This document shows, one piece after another, positions 45,829-54,280 of a stretch of 64,000 nucleotides of DNA. Position numbers and translations under genes: made by a program. The stretch spans positions 124,001 through 188,000 of the forward strand of contig NZ_JAMTCT010000009.1 of NCBI RefSeq assembly GCF_024171995.1. Reading direction: 5' to 3'. Below the pieces are notes generated by a model. The model was given only the letters and a program-made list of their open reading frames with translations. It was not told where the DNA came from and did not search any database. How positions within the stretch are numbered: position 1 is the first letter of the stretch; each line of letters opens with the position of its first letter. This stretch comes from Promicromonospora umidemergens. GTDB taxonomy: Bacteria > Actinomycetota > Actinomycetes > Actinomycetales > Cellulomonadaceae.

Positions 45829-46714
45829 CGCGCCTGCGGCGGGCGCACCTCGCGACGCGCAGGTGCGTTCCGCCGTTCCCTCGCCGGCTCGCACGGCGCT
45901 CGTGACGGGCGCCTCACGCGGTATCGGGCGAGAGGTCGCGCTGAGCCTGGCGCGGCTCGGTGTGGACGTGGCCCTGCTGGCGCGGGACGCGGCGCGGCTC
46001 GAGTCCGTGGCCGAGGAGGTCCGCGCTACGGGATCGACCGCCGTCGTCCTCGCCACGGACGTGTCCGACCCGGTGGCGGTGCGCGCCGCCGTCGGGCAGG
46101 CCGAGGAAGTGCTCGGCTCGATCGACCTGCTCGTCAACAACGCGGGCGCCCTGGAGTCGGAGCACCCGCTGTGGGAGGCCGACCCCGAGGAGTGGTGGTC
46201 GGTGTTCGAGACCAACGTGCGGGCGCCGTTCCTGTTCAACCGCTATGCGGTGCCCGGCATGATCGAGCGTGGCGGGGGACGGGTCATCGATCTTGCCTCC
46301 GGGGCGAGCTCGCACGAGATGGCGAGTGCCAGCTCGGCGTACAACGCGAGCAAGACCGCCCTCCTCCGGATGGGCGCCAAGCTGCACGACGAAGGCTTCG
46401 AGCACGGGATCCGCGTCTTCGAGCTCGCGCCAGGGGTCGTCAAGACCGACATGTCGACCAGCATGTCGCTGCACGAGGGGCGCACCGACTGGACGCCGGC
46501 CGAGCGGGTCACCGACGTCGTGAACGCGATCGCGGCCGGGGAGCTCGACATGTGCTCGGGCTGGTTCCTGCGTGTCTCCCACGACACCCCGGCGTCGCTC
46601 AGGGCATGCGCCGAGCAGGTCGCCGCCGAGGGGACGGGACGAACAGCGCGACGGCTGCGTGTGCTCCCTGCGGGGAGCGACGACCCGCTGGCGGACGCCC
46701 TGACCCAGCGCTGA
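45821..46714 (+). CDS. Short-chain dehydrogenase/reductase
   Basis: 297 aa. NAD(P)-binding TGASRGIG, structural NNAG (VNNAGALES), and catalytic YNASK with the preceding Ser region (ASGASSHEMASASSAYNASK). GTG 45821 overlaps the end of pheT by 8 nt, so it is co-transcribed with pheST; the substrate is unknown and no link to translation is evident. An N-terminal Ala/Arg-rich extension of about 25 residues precedes the Rossmann fold. Confidence 0.88.
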   Translation: MADAPAAGAPRDAQVRSAVPSPARTALVTGASRGIGREVALSLARLGVDVALLARDAARLESVAEEVRATGSTAVVLATDVSDPVAVRAAVGQAEEVLGSIDLLVNNAGALESEHPLWEADPEEWWSVFETNVRAPFLFNRYAVPGMIERGGGRVIDLASGASSHEMASASSAYNASKTALLRMGAKLHDEGFEHGIRVFELAPGVVKTDMSTSMSLHEGRTDWTPAERVTDVVNAIAAGELDMCSGWFLRVSHDTPASLRACAEQVAAEGTGRTARRLRVLPAGSDDPLADALTQR

Positions 46715-46732
46715 CCCAGCGCTGACCCAGCG
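46700..46732 (+). repeat. Three 11-bp tandem repeats at the SDR stop
   Basis: CTGACCCAGCG occurs three times back to back (46700, 46711 and 46722). Because 11 is not a multiple of three, the TGA in each copy falls in a different frame, giving stops in all three forward frames. Confidence 0.85.
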
Positions 46733-46734
46733 CT

Positions 46735-46788
46735 GGCCGACGGCCCCGCCGGCGACACGCTCACGCGTCGCCGGCGGGGCCGTCGGCC
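46735..46788. terminator. 22-bp perfect hairpin between converging genes
   Basis: Arms 46735-46756 and 46767-46788 pair perfectly around 10 nt. It lies between the SDR stop and the SGNH hydrolase stop (46806, minus), so probably bidirectional. Confidence 0.8.
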
Positions 46789-46805
46789 TGCCGGGGTGTG
46801 TCTCG

Positions 46806-48047
46806 TCAGAGGCGACCCAGCGGGATGGACCGGGCGATCGCCGTCTGGCCCGCGATGTTGGCGTGGACGCCGTCCCCGGTGTCGTAGGCAGGCTTGATGG
46901 AGTTCGGGTTCGCGGGGTCCCGGAGCACCCGGTCGAAGTCGAAGACCCCGTCACAGGTCCCGGAGCAGTTGTCACCGGCCCGGACGAACTCGTTCACCGC
47001 CGCGCGCTGCGCGTTCTGTTCGGTCGTGTAACCGGGCCGCGGGGTGATCGGGGTGACGAAGACCTTGATCCCGGCTGCGCGCAGGCGGGCGAACGTGTCC
47101 CGATAGGCTGCCACGATCGCCTCGGCGCTGCAGTTGTTGCCGATGTCGTTGGTGCCGTAGTAGTAGATGACCGACTTCACGTTGTGCAGTGCGAGAACGT
47201 CCCGGTCGAGGCGCGAGACCCCGTCCAGGCCGCCGCCCCCGCACGCGGGCGATGCCGTGGTGCCCGAGATCCCCTCGTTCACGACCGCGACCTGGCGCTT
47301 GTCCGGCCGCTTGTCGACGATCCGCTCCGCGAGAGTGTCCGTCCAGCGCTGGAACACGGCGGGCCGCGTGCAGTCAGCGCCGCAGTTGTCCGCGCCGACC
47401 CCGTCGACCACAGAGCTGCCGTAGGCGACGACCGTGCCGGAGAGGTCGGGGTCGTAGACGTCCACCGCGCTGACCAGGTAGGTCCACCCGTGCGCTTCGG
47501 GGAAATCAGCGCCCGAGGTGTCGGCGGTGGTGTTCCCGCCGCCCTGCGCCGAGAAGTAGTTGGTGCGGCCGGCCAGGTCGTGGAGCATCATCCGCGTCGG
47601 GTTCGCCAGGTAGAAGCTCACCACCAGGTCGTCCATGGCCGTGGTGGCAAGGTCCACCGGGTCGCTCCAGACGTCGCCGCCGGCCGGGATCGACACGGAC
47701 CCCGAACCGCCGAAGGTCACGGTGCGCAGGCTCTCCGGCCGGATGGCCGCGCCACCGGCGCTCAGGCCCGCCGTCGTGGCGTCCACCACCAGGGGCTCGG
47801 TGCCGAACTGGTTCTGCAGCCGGACGCGCAGCGACGATCCGCCCTGCGTGAGGCGGGTGATGGTGCGAACCGACCGGTTCTCGAACGTCTCGGGACTCAG
47901 CCCGGAGCTGCGTTGCTGCGACTGCGTCCACGACGTCGACCAGCCGTCGTCCGGCGTGCTCACTGTGGCCGTGGCGGTCCCTCCGGCGGTAGCGCCCAAC
48001 GCGACGACAAGGGTGATCAGGGCACGTGCGAGTTTACGGAACGTCAT
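46806..48047 (-). CDS. Secreted SGNH/GDSL-type hydrolase
   Basis: 413 aa with a Sec signal peptide (TAGGTATATVSTPDDG near the cleavage site). N-terminal beta-rich domain of about 170 residues, then an SGNH domain: block I VAYGSSVVDGVG (nucleophile probably Ser212), block III YYYGTNDIGNN, block V DGVHANIAGQ with the catalytic Asp/His. The usual GDS of block I is GSS here. Probably an extracellular esterase, perhaps on deacetylation of polysaccharides as in XynE-like proteins. Start chosen from signal peptide and GGGTGG upstream. Confidence 0.88.
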   Translation of the reverse strand: MTFRKLARALITLVVALGATAGGTATATVSTPDDGWSTSWTQSQQRSSGLSPETFENRSVRTITRLTQGGSSLRVRLQNQFGTEPLVVDATTAGLSAGGAAIRPESLRTVTFGGSGSVSIPAGGDVWSDPVDLATTAMDDLVVSFYLANPTRMMLHDLAGRTNYFSAQGGGNTTADTSGADFPEAHGWTYLVSAVDVYDPDLSGTVVAYGSSVVDGVGADNCGADCTRPAVFQRWTDTLAERIVDKRPDKRQVAVVNEGISGTTASPACGGGGLDGVSRLDRDVLALHNVKSVIYYYGTNDIGNNCSAEAIVAAYRDTFARLRAAGIKVFVTPITPRPGYTTEQNAQRAAVNEFVRAGDNCSGTCDGVFDFDRVLRDPANPNSIKPAYDTGDGVHANIAGQTAIARSIPLGRL

Positions 48048-48129
48048 CGGTCCACCCGTTTCGCTGTTTCGCTGCTCGAGTCTTCGTCGATCGAGTTCGT
48101 GGCGTGACGTCAGGTGCCGCGCCAGATGG

Positions 48130-48158
48130 AACCTAAGGTCCGCACGTCGGACTGTCAA
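48130..48158 (-). promoter_or_regulatory. Consensus-like promoter of the SGNH hydrolase
   Basis: On the minus strand TTGACA (48153-48158), exactly 17 bp, then TAGGTT (48130-48135). The predicted start near 48122 leaves a leader of about 75 nt. The best -35/-10 pair seen in the window. Confidence 0.75.
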
Positions 48159-48218
48159 CGTTGCCGGCATCAGGGCGAGCGGGTGGCATCACGTCTGGTA
48201 GGGATCGGCCCTCGCCCC

Positions 48219-48224
48219 TACCCT
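48219..48224 (+). promoter_or_regulatory. -10 element of the GH15 gene, leaderless layout
   Basis: TACCCT followed by 7 nt and the ATG at 48232. Confidence 0.55.
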
Positions 48225-48231
48225 GAGAGCG

Positions 48232-50115
48232 ATGACGAGCCGAATTGAAGACTACGGAATTGTCGGAGACCTCCAGACTGCGGCGCTGATCGGTCGTGAT
48301 GGCGCGGTCGACTGGATGTGCCTGCCACAGTTCGACTCCCCGGCCTGTTTTGCCGCGCTCCTCGGGGACGAGCAGCACGGGTCGTGGCGTCTCGGACCGG
48401 AGTCGGGCGGCGAGTGCACCAGCCGGCGCTACCGGGACGGCACGCTGATCCTCGAGACGGAGTGGGACCTGCCGGAAGGCCGGGTCCGGGTCATCGACCT
48501 GATGCCGCCGCGTGGCGACCAGGCCGACCTCGTCCGGATCGTCGAGGGGATCAGCGGGAACGTCCCGATGAGCACCGAGCTGCGGCTCCGGTTCGACTAC
48601 GGACATGTCGTGCCGTGGGTCACCCAGGAGCGTGGCGGCCTGCGTGCGGTGGCCGGACCCGACTCGGTCCACATCGACGCGGGCGTCGCCCTCACGCACG
48701 GCGTCGCCGACGGCGCTGTCCACCGTGCCCACTTCACCGTCGGGCCGGGCGACCGGGTGCCGTTCGTCCTGACCCACCACGCTTCTCACCTACCGATCAA
48801 GCCGCCCGTCGAGGCGGAGGCGGCGCTGCGGGAGACCGAGGAGTTCTGGCGGTCCTGGATCGCGAAGTCCACCTACGACGGACCGTGGGCCGACGCCGTG
48901 CACCGGTCCCTCATCACGCTCAAGGCACTGACCTACGCCCCGACGGGCGCCATCGCCGCAGCGGCCACCACCTCTCTCCCCGAGGAGATCGGCGGCTCGA
49001 GGAACTGGGACTACCGGTTCTGCTGGCTGCGGGACGCCGCGTTCACGCTGCAGGCCCTTGTCGGGACCGGTTTCATCGACGAGGCGCGGGCGTGGCGGGC
49101 GTGGCTCCTGCGCGCGGTGGCCGGCGACCCGGCGGACCTGCAGATCATGTACGGCCTCGACGGACGGCGGCGGCTGCCCGAGTACACGCTCGACTGGCTG
49201 CCGGGCTACGAGGACTCGGGTCCGGTGCGGATCGGCAACGGCGCCGCAGGCCAGCTCCAGATCGACGTCTGGGGCGAGACTCTTGACGCCCTGCACCTCG
49301 CGCGGGAGGCAGGGCTCGAGAGCGACGAGGAGGCTTGGGCCCTCCAGAAGGCGCTCCTGGACTACCTCGAGGAGCACTGGGACGACCTCGACAACGGGCT
49401 CTGGGAGGTGCGCGGTCCGCGGCGTGCGTTCGTGCACTCTCGCGTCATGGCGTGGGCAGGGTTCGACCGGGCGGTGCGTGCCGTCGAGGAGGGCGGGCTG
49501 GACGGGCCGGTCGAGCGGTGGCGGGCCGTGCGCGACCGCATCCACGCCGACGTGTGCATGCACGGGTTCGACGCCGAGCGGAACACGTTCACGCAGTTCT
49601 ACGGCTCGGAGGGCCTGGACGCCGCCCTGCTGCTGATCGGACAGGTCGGGTTCCTGCCCTGGGACGACCCGCGCGTCGTGGGTACCGTCGATGCAGTCCA
49701 GCGGGAGCTCAGCCAGGACGGGCTGCTGTTGCGTTATCACACGGACGCCGACGACCGGGTGGACGGCCTGCCGGGCGAGGAGGCCACGTTCCTGGTGTGC
49801 AGCTTCTGGCTGGTCGACGCCCTGCACGGGATCGGCCGGGTGGACGAGGCCGTCGCGCTGTTCGAGCGCCTGCTCTCGCTGCGGAACGACCTCGGGTTGC
49901 TCAGCGAGGAGTACGACGTGCACACGGGGCGCCACCTCGGCAACACACCCCAGGCGTTCAGCCATCTCGGTCTGGTCAACAGCGCGCTGCGGCTCGCTCA
50001 GGGCGTCACGGTTCGCGACGTGGAGTCCGGCGTGGAGTCCGGCGTGACCGAACGCATTGCCGTGCCGGCCGCCGCCCCGCCGTCCGCCCCGCCCGCCGCG
50101 GGGGAGATCGCCTGA
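48232..50115 (+). CDS. GH15 family glucosidase (trehalase or glucoamylase)
   Basis: 627 aa, cytoplasmic. Begins SRIEDYGIVGDLQTAALIGRDGAVDWMCLPQFDSP, typical of bacterial GH15 N-terminal domains; the (alpha/alpha)6 barrel follows with GGSRNWDYRFCWLRDAAFT and LDWLPGYEDSGPVRIGNGA. Mycobacterial trehalases belong to this group, so trehalose is a good candidate substrate, but glucoamylase activity on maltooligosaccharides cannot be excluded. Stop overlaps the glucose dehydrogenase start (TGATG). Confidence 0.88.
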   Translation: MTSRIEDYGIVGDLQTAALIGRDGAVDWMCLPQFDSPACFAALLGDEQHGSWRLGPESGGECTSRRYRDGTLILETEWDLPEGRVRVIDLMPPRGDQADLVRIVEGISGNVPMSTELRLRFDYGHVVPWVTQERGGLRAVAGPDSVHIDAGVALTHGVADGAVHRAHFTVGPGDRVPFVLTHHASHLPIKPPVEAEAALRETEEFWRSWIAKSTYDGPWADAVHRSLITLKALTYAPTGAIAAAATTSLPEEIGGSRNWDYRFCWLRDAAFTLQALVGTGFIDEARAWRAWLLRAVAGDPADLQIMYGLDGRRRLPEYTLDWLPGYEDSGPVRIGNGAAGQLQIDVWGETLDALHLAREAGLESDEEAWALQKALLDYLEEHWDDLDNGLWEVRGPRRAFVHSRVMAWAGFDRAVRAVEEGGLDGPVERWRAVRDRIHADVCMHGFDAERNTFTQFYGSEGLDAALLLIGQVGFLPWDDPRVVGTVDAVQRELSQDGLLLRYHTDADDRVDGLPGEEATFLVCSFWLVDALHGIGRVDEAVALFERLLSLRNDLGLLSEEYDVHTGRHLGNTPQAFSHLGLVNSALRLAQGVTVRDVESGVESGVTERIAVPAAAPPSAPPAAGEIA

Positions 50116-51161
50116 TGCGCGCGCTGACGGTCGTCCCGCAGACTTCGGGGAGCCTGGCGGTCACCGACGTCGACGAGCCGGTTCCCGGCCCCGGCGAGCT
50201 CCTGGTCGACGGCCTGGCCGTCGGCGTGTGCGCCACGGACCGGGAGATCGCCGCCGGCGAGTACGGCTGGGCTCCGCCGGGGCGTGAGCGGCTGGTGCTC
50301 GGGCACGAGTCGCTCGGCCGGGTGCTGACAGCACCGGACGGCTCCGGCTTCGCGCCGGGTGACCTCGTGGTGGGCGTCGTGCGCCGTCCGGACCCTGAAC
50401 CGTGCGGCGCGTGCGCTCGCGGGCAGTTCGACATGTGCCGCAACGGCAAGTACACCGAGCGGGGAATCAAGGCGATCGACGGGTTCGCCTCCGAGCGGTG
50501 GACCGTCGAGGCCGACTACGCGGTCCGCCTCGACCCGTCGCTCGCCGACGTCGGCATGCTGCTCGAGCCGACCACCGTCGTCGCCAAGGCGTGGGAGCAG
50601 ATCGAGCTGGTCGGGCAGCGTGCGTGGTTCGAGCCGAAGGTGGCCCTCGTGGCCGGCGCGGGCCCGATCGGCCTGCTGGCCGCGCTCCTCGGTGTCCAGC
50701 GCGGCCTCGAGGTGCACGTTCTCGACCGCGTCACCGACGGACCCAAGCCTGAGCTGGTCGCCCAGCTCGGTGCCGAATACCACACCGATCCCGTGGCCGA
50801 CGTCGCCGGCGCGCTCCACCCCGACATCGTGATCGAGGCGACAGGAGCAACCCAGGTCGTGGTCGACGTCCTCTCCGCGAGCGGCAGCTACGGCGTCACG
50901 TGCCTCACGGGCGTCACGTCGGCGGGGCGCACGCTCTCGTTCGACGTCGGCGCGATGAACCGGCGGATCGTGCTGGAGAACGACGCGGTGATCGGCTCGG
51001 TGAACGCGAACCTGACGCACTACCGGGACGGTGCGGAAGCGCTGGCCCGGGCCGACGCCGAGTGGCTCGGCCGCATCGTGACCCGCCGGGTGCCGCTCGA
51101 GGACGCCGTCGAGGCGTTCGCGAGCGACCCGGACGGGATCAAGACGGTGCTGGAGCTGTAG
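50115..51161 (+). CDS. Glucose 1-dehydrogenase-like MDR enzyme
   Basis: 348 aa. Zn-dependent MDR with GHESLGRVL, structural-Zn cysteines in EPCGACARGQFDMC, and Rossmann motif VALVAGAGPIGLLAALLG. Sequence pattern (GVCATDREI, LLEPTTVVAKAWEQIE) matches the archaeal-type glucose dehydrogenase family. One-nt overlap with the GH15 gene suggests a two-step conversion of a glucoside to glucose and then gluconolactone with NAD(P)H formation. Confidence 0.85.
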   Translation: MRALTVVPQTSGSLAVTDVDEPVPGPGELLVDGLAVGVCATDREIAAGEYGWAPPGRERLVLGHESLGRVLTAPDGSGFAPGDLVVGVVRRPDPEPCGACARGQFDMCRNGKYTERGIKAIDGFASERWTVEADYAVRLDPSLADVGMLLEPTTVVAKAWEQIELVGQRAWFEPKVALVAGAGPIGLLAALLGVQRGLEVHVLDRVTDGPKPELVAQLGAEYHTDPVADVAGALHPDIVIEATGATQVVVDVLSASGSYGVTCLTGVTSAGRTLSFDVGAMNRRIVLENDAVIGSVNANLTHYRDGAEALARADAEWLGRIVTRRVPLEDAVEAFASDPDGIKTVLEL

Positions 51162-51164
51162 TTC

Positions 51165-51437
51165 TCAGCGGCGCTCGTCGCGCCAGTCGAGCCATACCTT
51201 GAGGGTGCTCAGGTCGTAGTCCGGCCCGGTGCTGCTCGTCGTGAGGAGCGTCGCCCCGGCGGCCACCAGCGCTTCGCCTGCTACTTCCGGTGCGCCGCTG
51301 ACCTCGACGGACCGCTCCACGAGCCTGGCGGTGTCACGCCCGACGGCGGCGCCGTGCTCGGCGACGATGCGCAGCGTCTTCTTCACGCCGCCACCGCCGA
51401 TCAGGATCGGGATCTCCCGCGTGGGCGCTGGGTTGCC
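51165..51437 (-). pseudogene. 3' fragment of an LLM-class oxidoreductase gene
   Basis: The minus strand reads AAGNPAPTREIPILIGGGGVKKTLRIVAEH and ends DYDLSTLKVWLDWRDERR, closely matching the C-terminal half of the intact gene at 51557-52333. The first half is missing, and 23 codons (69 nt) are deleted in frame between two GAGCACG repeats that are still visible in the intact copy (52073 and 52142). The frame to an ATG at 51545 is open, but those 36 residues do not match the family. Confidence 0.8.
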
Positions 51438-51544
51438 CGCGGCGTTCGGTCCGGCCGGCGCCGATGAGTAGCCGGGAGATGAGATCGCGGTCCTGTGCTG
51501 TCGCGGTTCTGCGTCGAGGGCAGGAGCGCACGTGGTCTGCGGCA

Positions 51545-51550
51545 TAGGCT
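51545..51550 (+). promoter_or_regulatory. -10 element of the LLM oxidoreductase gene, leaderless layout
   Basis: TAGGCT ends 6 nt before the ATG at 51557. Confidence 0.6.
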
Positions 51551-51556
51551 GCGGGC

Positions 51557-52333
51557 ATGACCAACGGGAACCTTCGCATCGCCGTCCAGCTCCAGCCGCA
51601 GCATGCCGAGTACTCCCAGATCCGGGACGCGGTGCTGCGCGCGGAGGACCTGGGCGTCGATGTTCTGTTCACCTGGGATCACTTCTTTCCGCTCTACGGC
51701 GATCCGGACGGCAAGCACTTCGAGTGCTGGACCGTGCTTGGTGCGTGGGCCGAGCAGACCGAGCGTGTGGAGATCGGCGCGCTGGTGACGTGCAACTCGT
51801 ACCGGAACCCGGAGCTGCTGGCCGACATGGCTCGCACCGTCGACCACATCTCGGGCGGGCGGCTCATCCTCGGGATCGGGGCCGGCTGGTTCGAGAAGGA
51901 CTACGACCAGTTTGGCTACGAGTTCGGCACGGCCGGCTCGCGGATCGCGCAGCTGGCGGAGGATATGCCGCGGATCAAGGCCCGGCTTGCGGCGGGCAAC
52001 CCTGCCCCCGTCCGCGAGATCCCGGTCATGATCGGCGGTGGCGGAGAGAAGAAGACGTTGCGGATCGTGGCCGAGCACGCGGACATCTGGCACAGCTTCG
52101 GGGACGTCGAGACGCTGACCCGCAAGTCGGGCATCCTCGACGAGCACGGCGCCGAAGTGGGCCGAGACACGGCGAAGCTCGTGGAGCGCTCGGTCGGCGT
52201 GGACGGAGACCCCGCCGAGACCGGGGAGAAGCTCGTCGCCGCGGGCGCCACGCTCCTCACGGTGGGCACGAGCGGCCCGGACTACGACCTGTCGACGCTG
52301 AAGAAGTGGCTCGCCTGGCGCGACGCGCGCTGA
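51557..52333 (+). CDS. LLM-class (probably F420-dependent) oxidoreductase
   Basis: 258 aa, luciferase-like TIM barrel. Seen: RIAVQLQPQHAEYSQIRDAVLRAEDLGVDVLFTWDHFFPLYG, ALVTCNSYRNPELLADMARTVDHISGGRLILGIGAGW, and IPVMIGGGGEKKTLRIVAEHADIW. These are the usual F420/FMN-binding blocks in actinobacteria. Substrate unknown. Pieces of a related gene lie on the opposite strand on both sides (51165-51437 and 54281-54345). Confidence 0.9.
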   Translation: MTNGNLRIAVQLQPQHAEYSQIRDAVLRAEDLGVDVLFTWDHFFPLYGDPDGKHFECWTVLGAWAEQTERVEIGALVTCNSYRNPELLADMARTVDHISGGRLILGIGAGWFEKDYDQFGYEFGTAGSRIAQLAEDMPRIKARLAAGNPAPVREIPVMIGGGGEKKTLRIVAEHADIWHSFGDVETLTRKSGILDEHGAEVGRDTAKLVERSVGVDGDPAETGEKLVAAGATLLTVGTSGPDYDLSTLKKWLAWRDAR

Positions 52334-52348
52334 GGTCTGGCGGCCCGG

Positions 52349-52888
52349 TTGCGCAAGACCCTCCTCGACGTGCAGATCGCTGTCGAAGAGGTCGGCTGGG
52401 GTTACCACGTGACTCGCCTGTTCGGGGCGGGCGAGGTGAACGGCGCCCAGCGCATCGCGACGGTCGACCAGATTGCCCGCTACCGCACCCCGCGGATGAT
52501 CCTGCGCGCTCCCGCGATCCTCGACCTGGCCGGTGACCTGCGCCGCCTCGGCCTGACCGCGACGCCCGCCGACGGCGACTGGCTCGACGTCACCCCCGGC
52601 AGCGTGTCCAAGGCGTCCGCACTCGAACACGTCCGCGACACCTTGGGTGTCGCGCGGGAGTTCACGATCGGGGTCGGGGACGGGCTGAACGACCTCCCTA
52701 TGTTCGCCTGGGCCGCCCGAGCCGTGGCCATGGGGCAGGCCTGTGACGTGGTCATCGAGGCTGCCGATCACGTCACCGGGACCATCGACGAGCAGGGCCT
52801 GGTGGCCGTGCTGCGCGCCCTCGCGCCCACCCCGGTCGCTCCTCATCTCTCGTCGCCTGCGACGCACGTCGTGTCGCGCGTCGGGTAA
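52349..52888 (+). pseudogene. 5'-truncated HAD-family (Cof-type) phosphatase
   Basis: A 179-codon frame from TTG 52349 contains only the C-terminal part of a HAD IIB phosphatase: SVSKASALEHVRDTLGV, IGVGDGLNDLPMFAWAARAVAMGQA and DHVTGTIDEQGLVAVL. The N-terminal DxDGT nucleophile motif and about 100 residues are absent, so it cannot be an active phosphatase as it stands. Confidence 0.7.
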
Positions 52889-53153
52889 CGGACTTCGCCG
52901 CATCCGCGGCGGGGAGGGCCCGGGAATCAGTCTCGGATGTTGTTGGCGTCCCACGCCTCGTGGATGGACTCCCAGTGCACGTCAATGGCCATGGGCCCAT
53001 GGAAAACGATCTGCGACACGGGTGCGTGGGGGCGTATCCCTCCACGCACCCGCCGCCAGGACGACCTCCGCGTGCGTCACAGCGGAGTACCCATGTTTCA
53101 CGCTCGTACAGCTCGGTATGGATGTCCTGGAGCGACACGGTTTTCGCCGAACG

Positions 53154-53633
53154 CTAGATCAACAGTTCATAGACCGCGCGGTCCTTGCCAGGCCCCTTGA
53201 AGTTCGATTTGACCTCCACGCCGTCGACCTCCTGGTCACCAGGCAGGTTCGTCCACACCCGCGCCCGCCAGGAGGCGTCAGCAGCCCGGTTGCCCGGCTC
53301 CGAGGTGAGCCACAGCCGCGTGCAACCCCACGTGCGCGCCTGCACGACGACGGAGTCGAGCAGCGCGGTGGCCACTCCCTGGCGACGATGGTCCGGGTGG
53401 ACCATGACGTCCTGCACGTACACCCCGCTGGGATCGTCTTGGCTTCGGAATGCCGTCACGGCGCCGGCGAGGACGCCGTCGACGAACGCTACCGGGCATG
53501 TGGAGGAGAAGAGCGTCGCGTACGCCCAGTAGTCCGAAGCGGTCCGCGCCCTGATGAACGGATCGCCCTGGTCCATCAGGCTGATCACGCCATCGATCAT
53601 TGGGACGGATAGCGAGGAGATGGTGATGGTCAT
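53154..53633 (-). CDS. GNAT-family N-acetyltransferase
   Basis: 159 aa. Acetyl-CoA-binding motif VHPDHRRQGVATALLDSVVVQA after the strand GVYVQDVMV. ATG 53633 overlaps the stop of the upstream kinase-like gene by 4 nt (ATGA) and has GGGAG before it. The substrate is unknown. The 265-bp gap to the HAD remnant holds only a 21-codon minus-strand frame (52927-52992) that may be a gene scrap. Confidence 0.85.
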   Translation of the reverse strand: MTITISSLSVPMIDGVISLMDQGDPFIRARTASDYWAYATLFSSTCPVAFVDGVLAGAVTAFRSQDDPSGVYVQDVMVHPDHRRQGVATALLDSVVVQARTWGCTRLWLTSEPGNRAADASWRARVWTNLPGDQEVDGVEVKSNFKGPGKDRAVYELLI

Positions 53634-54208
53634 GGCTCCCTGCCGGTCGTCTGGGGCGATGCGTAGGCAGAGCACGTGTCATCGAGTGCGGTCACGAGCA
53701 GGTCGGCGGTCTGGCTGGCTGTGGACCTCGGACCGATCACGACCTCGCCGTCGAGCCCGAGACGATCATCGGGCGCCCACCACGTGGCCATCTGCTCGGG
53801 TGTGAACTCGGTGGCCTGGGGACGGCCGGCGTGTCGGCGAACTGTCTCCTCGAAGGACACATCCAGGTAGGCGACCACGGTGGAGCCCGCATGATGAGCA
53901 ACCAGAGCTCGCAACATGTCGCCGTACCTGGGCTCGTGGAGGATGCCCTCCACGACGGCGTCGTAGCCGGCGTCCAGCACGTGACGGGCGACAGCGTCGA
54001 TCAGCGAGATGTTCAAGGCTCCGGGAGTGTCCTTCTCCCACAGCAGCTTGCGCCGCAGATAGTCCTGCTCGACCAGCGCTGTGCCGCGGCCCATTCGCTC
54101 TCGCAGGTCCCGAGCGACGGTGCTCTTCCCCGACCCGGAAGGCCCGCGCACGATCACCAATCGGGTCCGTGCGCTACCTGTCATCGTGCTTGCTGCACCT
54201 GAGCTCAC
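53630..54208 (-). CDS. P-loop kinase-like protein (AAA family/zeta-like)
   Basis: 192 aa. Walker A VIVRGPSGSGKSTVARDL near residue 18, a possible acceptor-binding ALVEQDYLRRKLLWEKD, and VVAYLDVSFEETVRRHAGR, resembling small nucleoside/antibiotic kinases. GTG 54208 follows a minus-strand TACGCT by 6 nt and adds eight residues to the alternative ATG at 54184. Coupled to the GNAT gene by a 4-nt overlap; both families include antibiotic-modifying enzymes, but no drug target can be named. Confidence 0.82.
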   Translation of the reverse strand: MSSGAASTMTGSARTRLVIVRGPSGSGKSTVARDLRERMGRGTALVEQDYLRRKLLWEKDTPGALNISLIDAVARHVLDAGYDAVVEGILHEPRYGDMLRALVAHHAGSTVVAYLDVSFEETVRRHAGRPQATEFTPEQMATWWAPDDRLGLDGEVVIGPRSTASQTADLLVTALDDTCSAYASPQTTGREP

Positions 54209-54214
54209 GCGGTC

Positions 54215-54220
54215 AGCGTA
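54215..54220 (-). promoter_or_regulatory. -10 element of the kinase-GNAT pair, leaderless layout
   Basis: TACGCT on the minus strand, 6 nt from GTG 54208. Confidence 0.5.
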
Positions 54221-54280
54221 GCGACAGGGCTCGTCAGCCGCCGCCGACAGTTGCCGTCGGTGATGCCGTTGAACGATCGC

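Noticed and set aside
52927-52992. 21-codon minus-strand frame reading MAIDVHWESIHEAW and on
   Set aside because: It looks protein-like but is too short to assign and lacks a clear ribosome site. It may be a gene scrap of the rearranged region rather than a gene.
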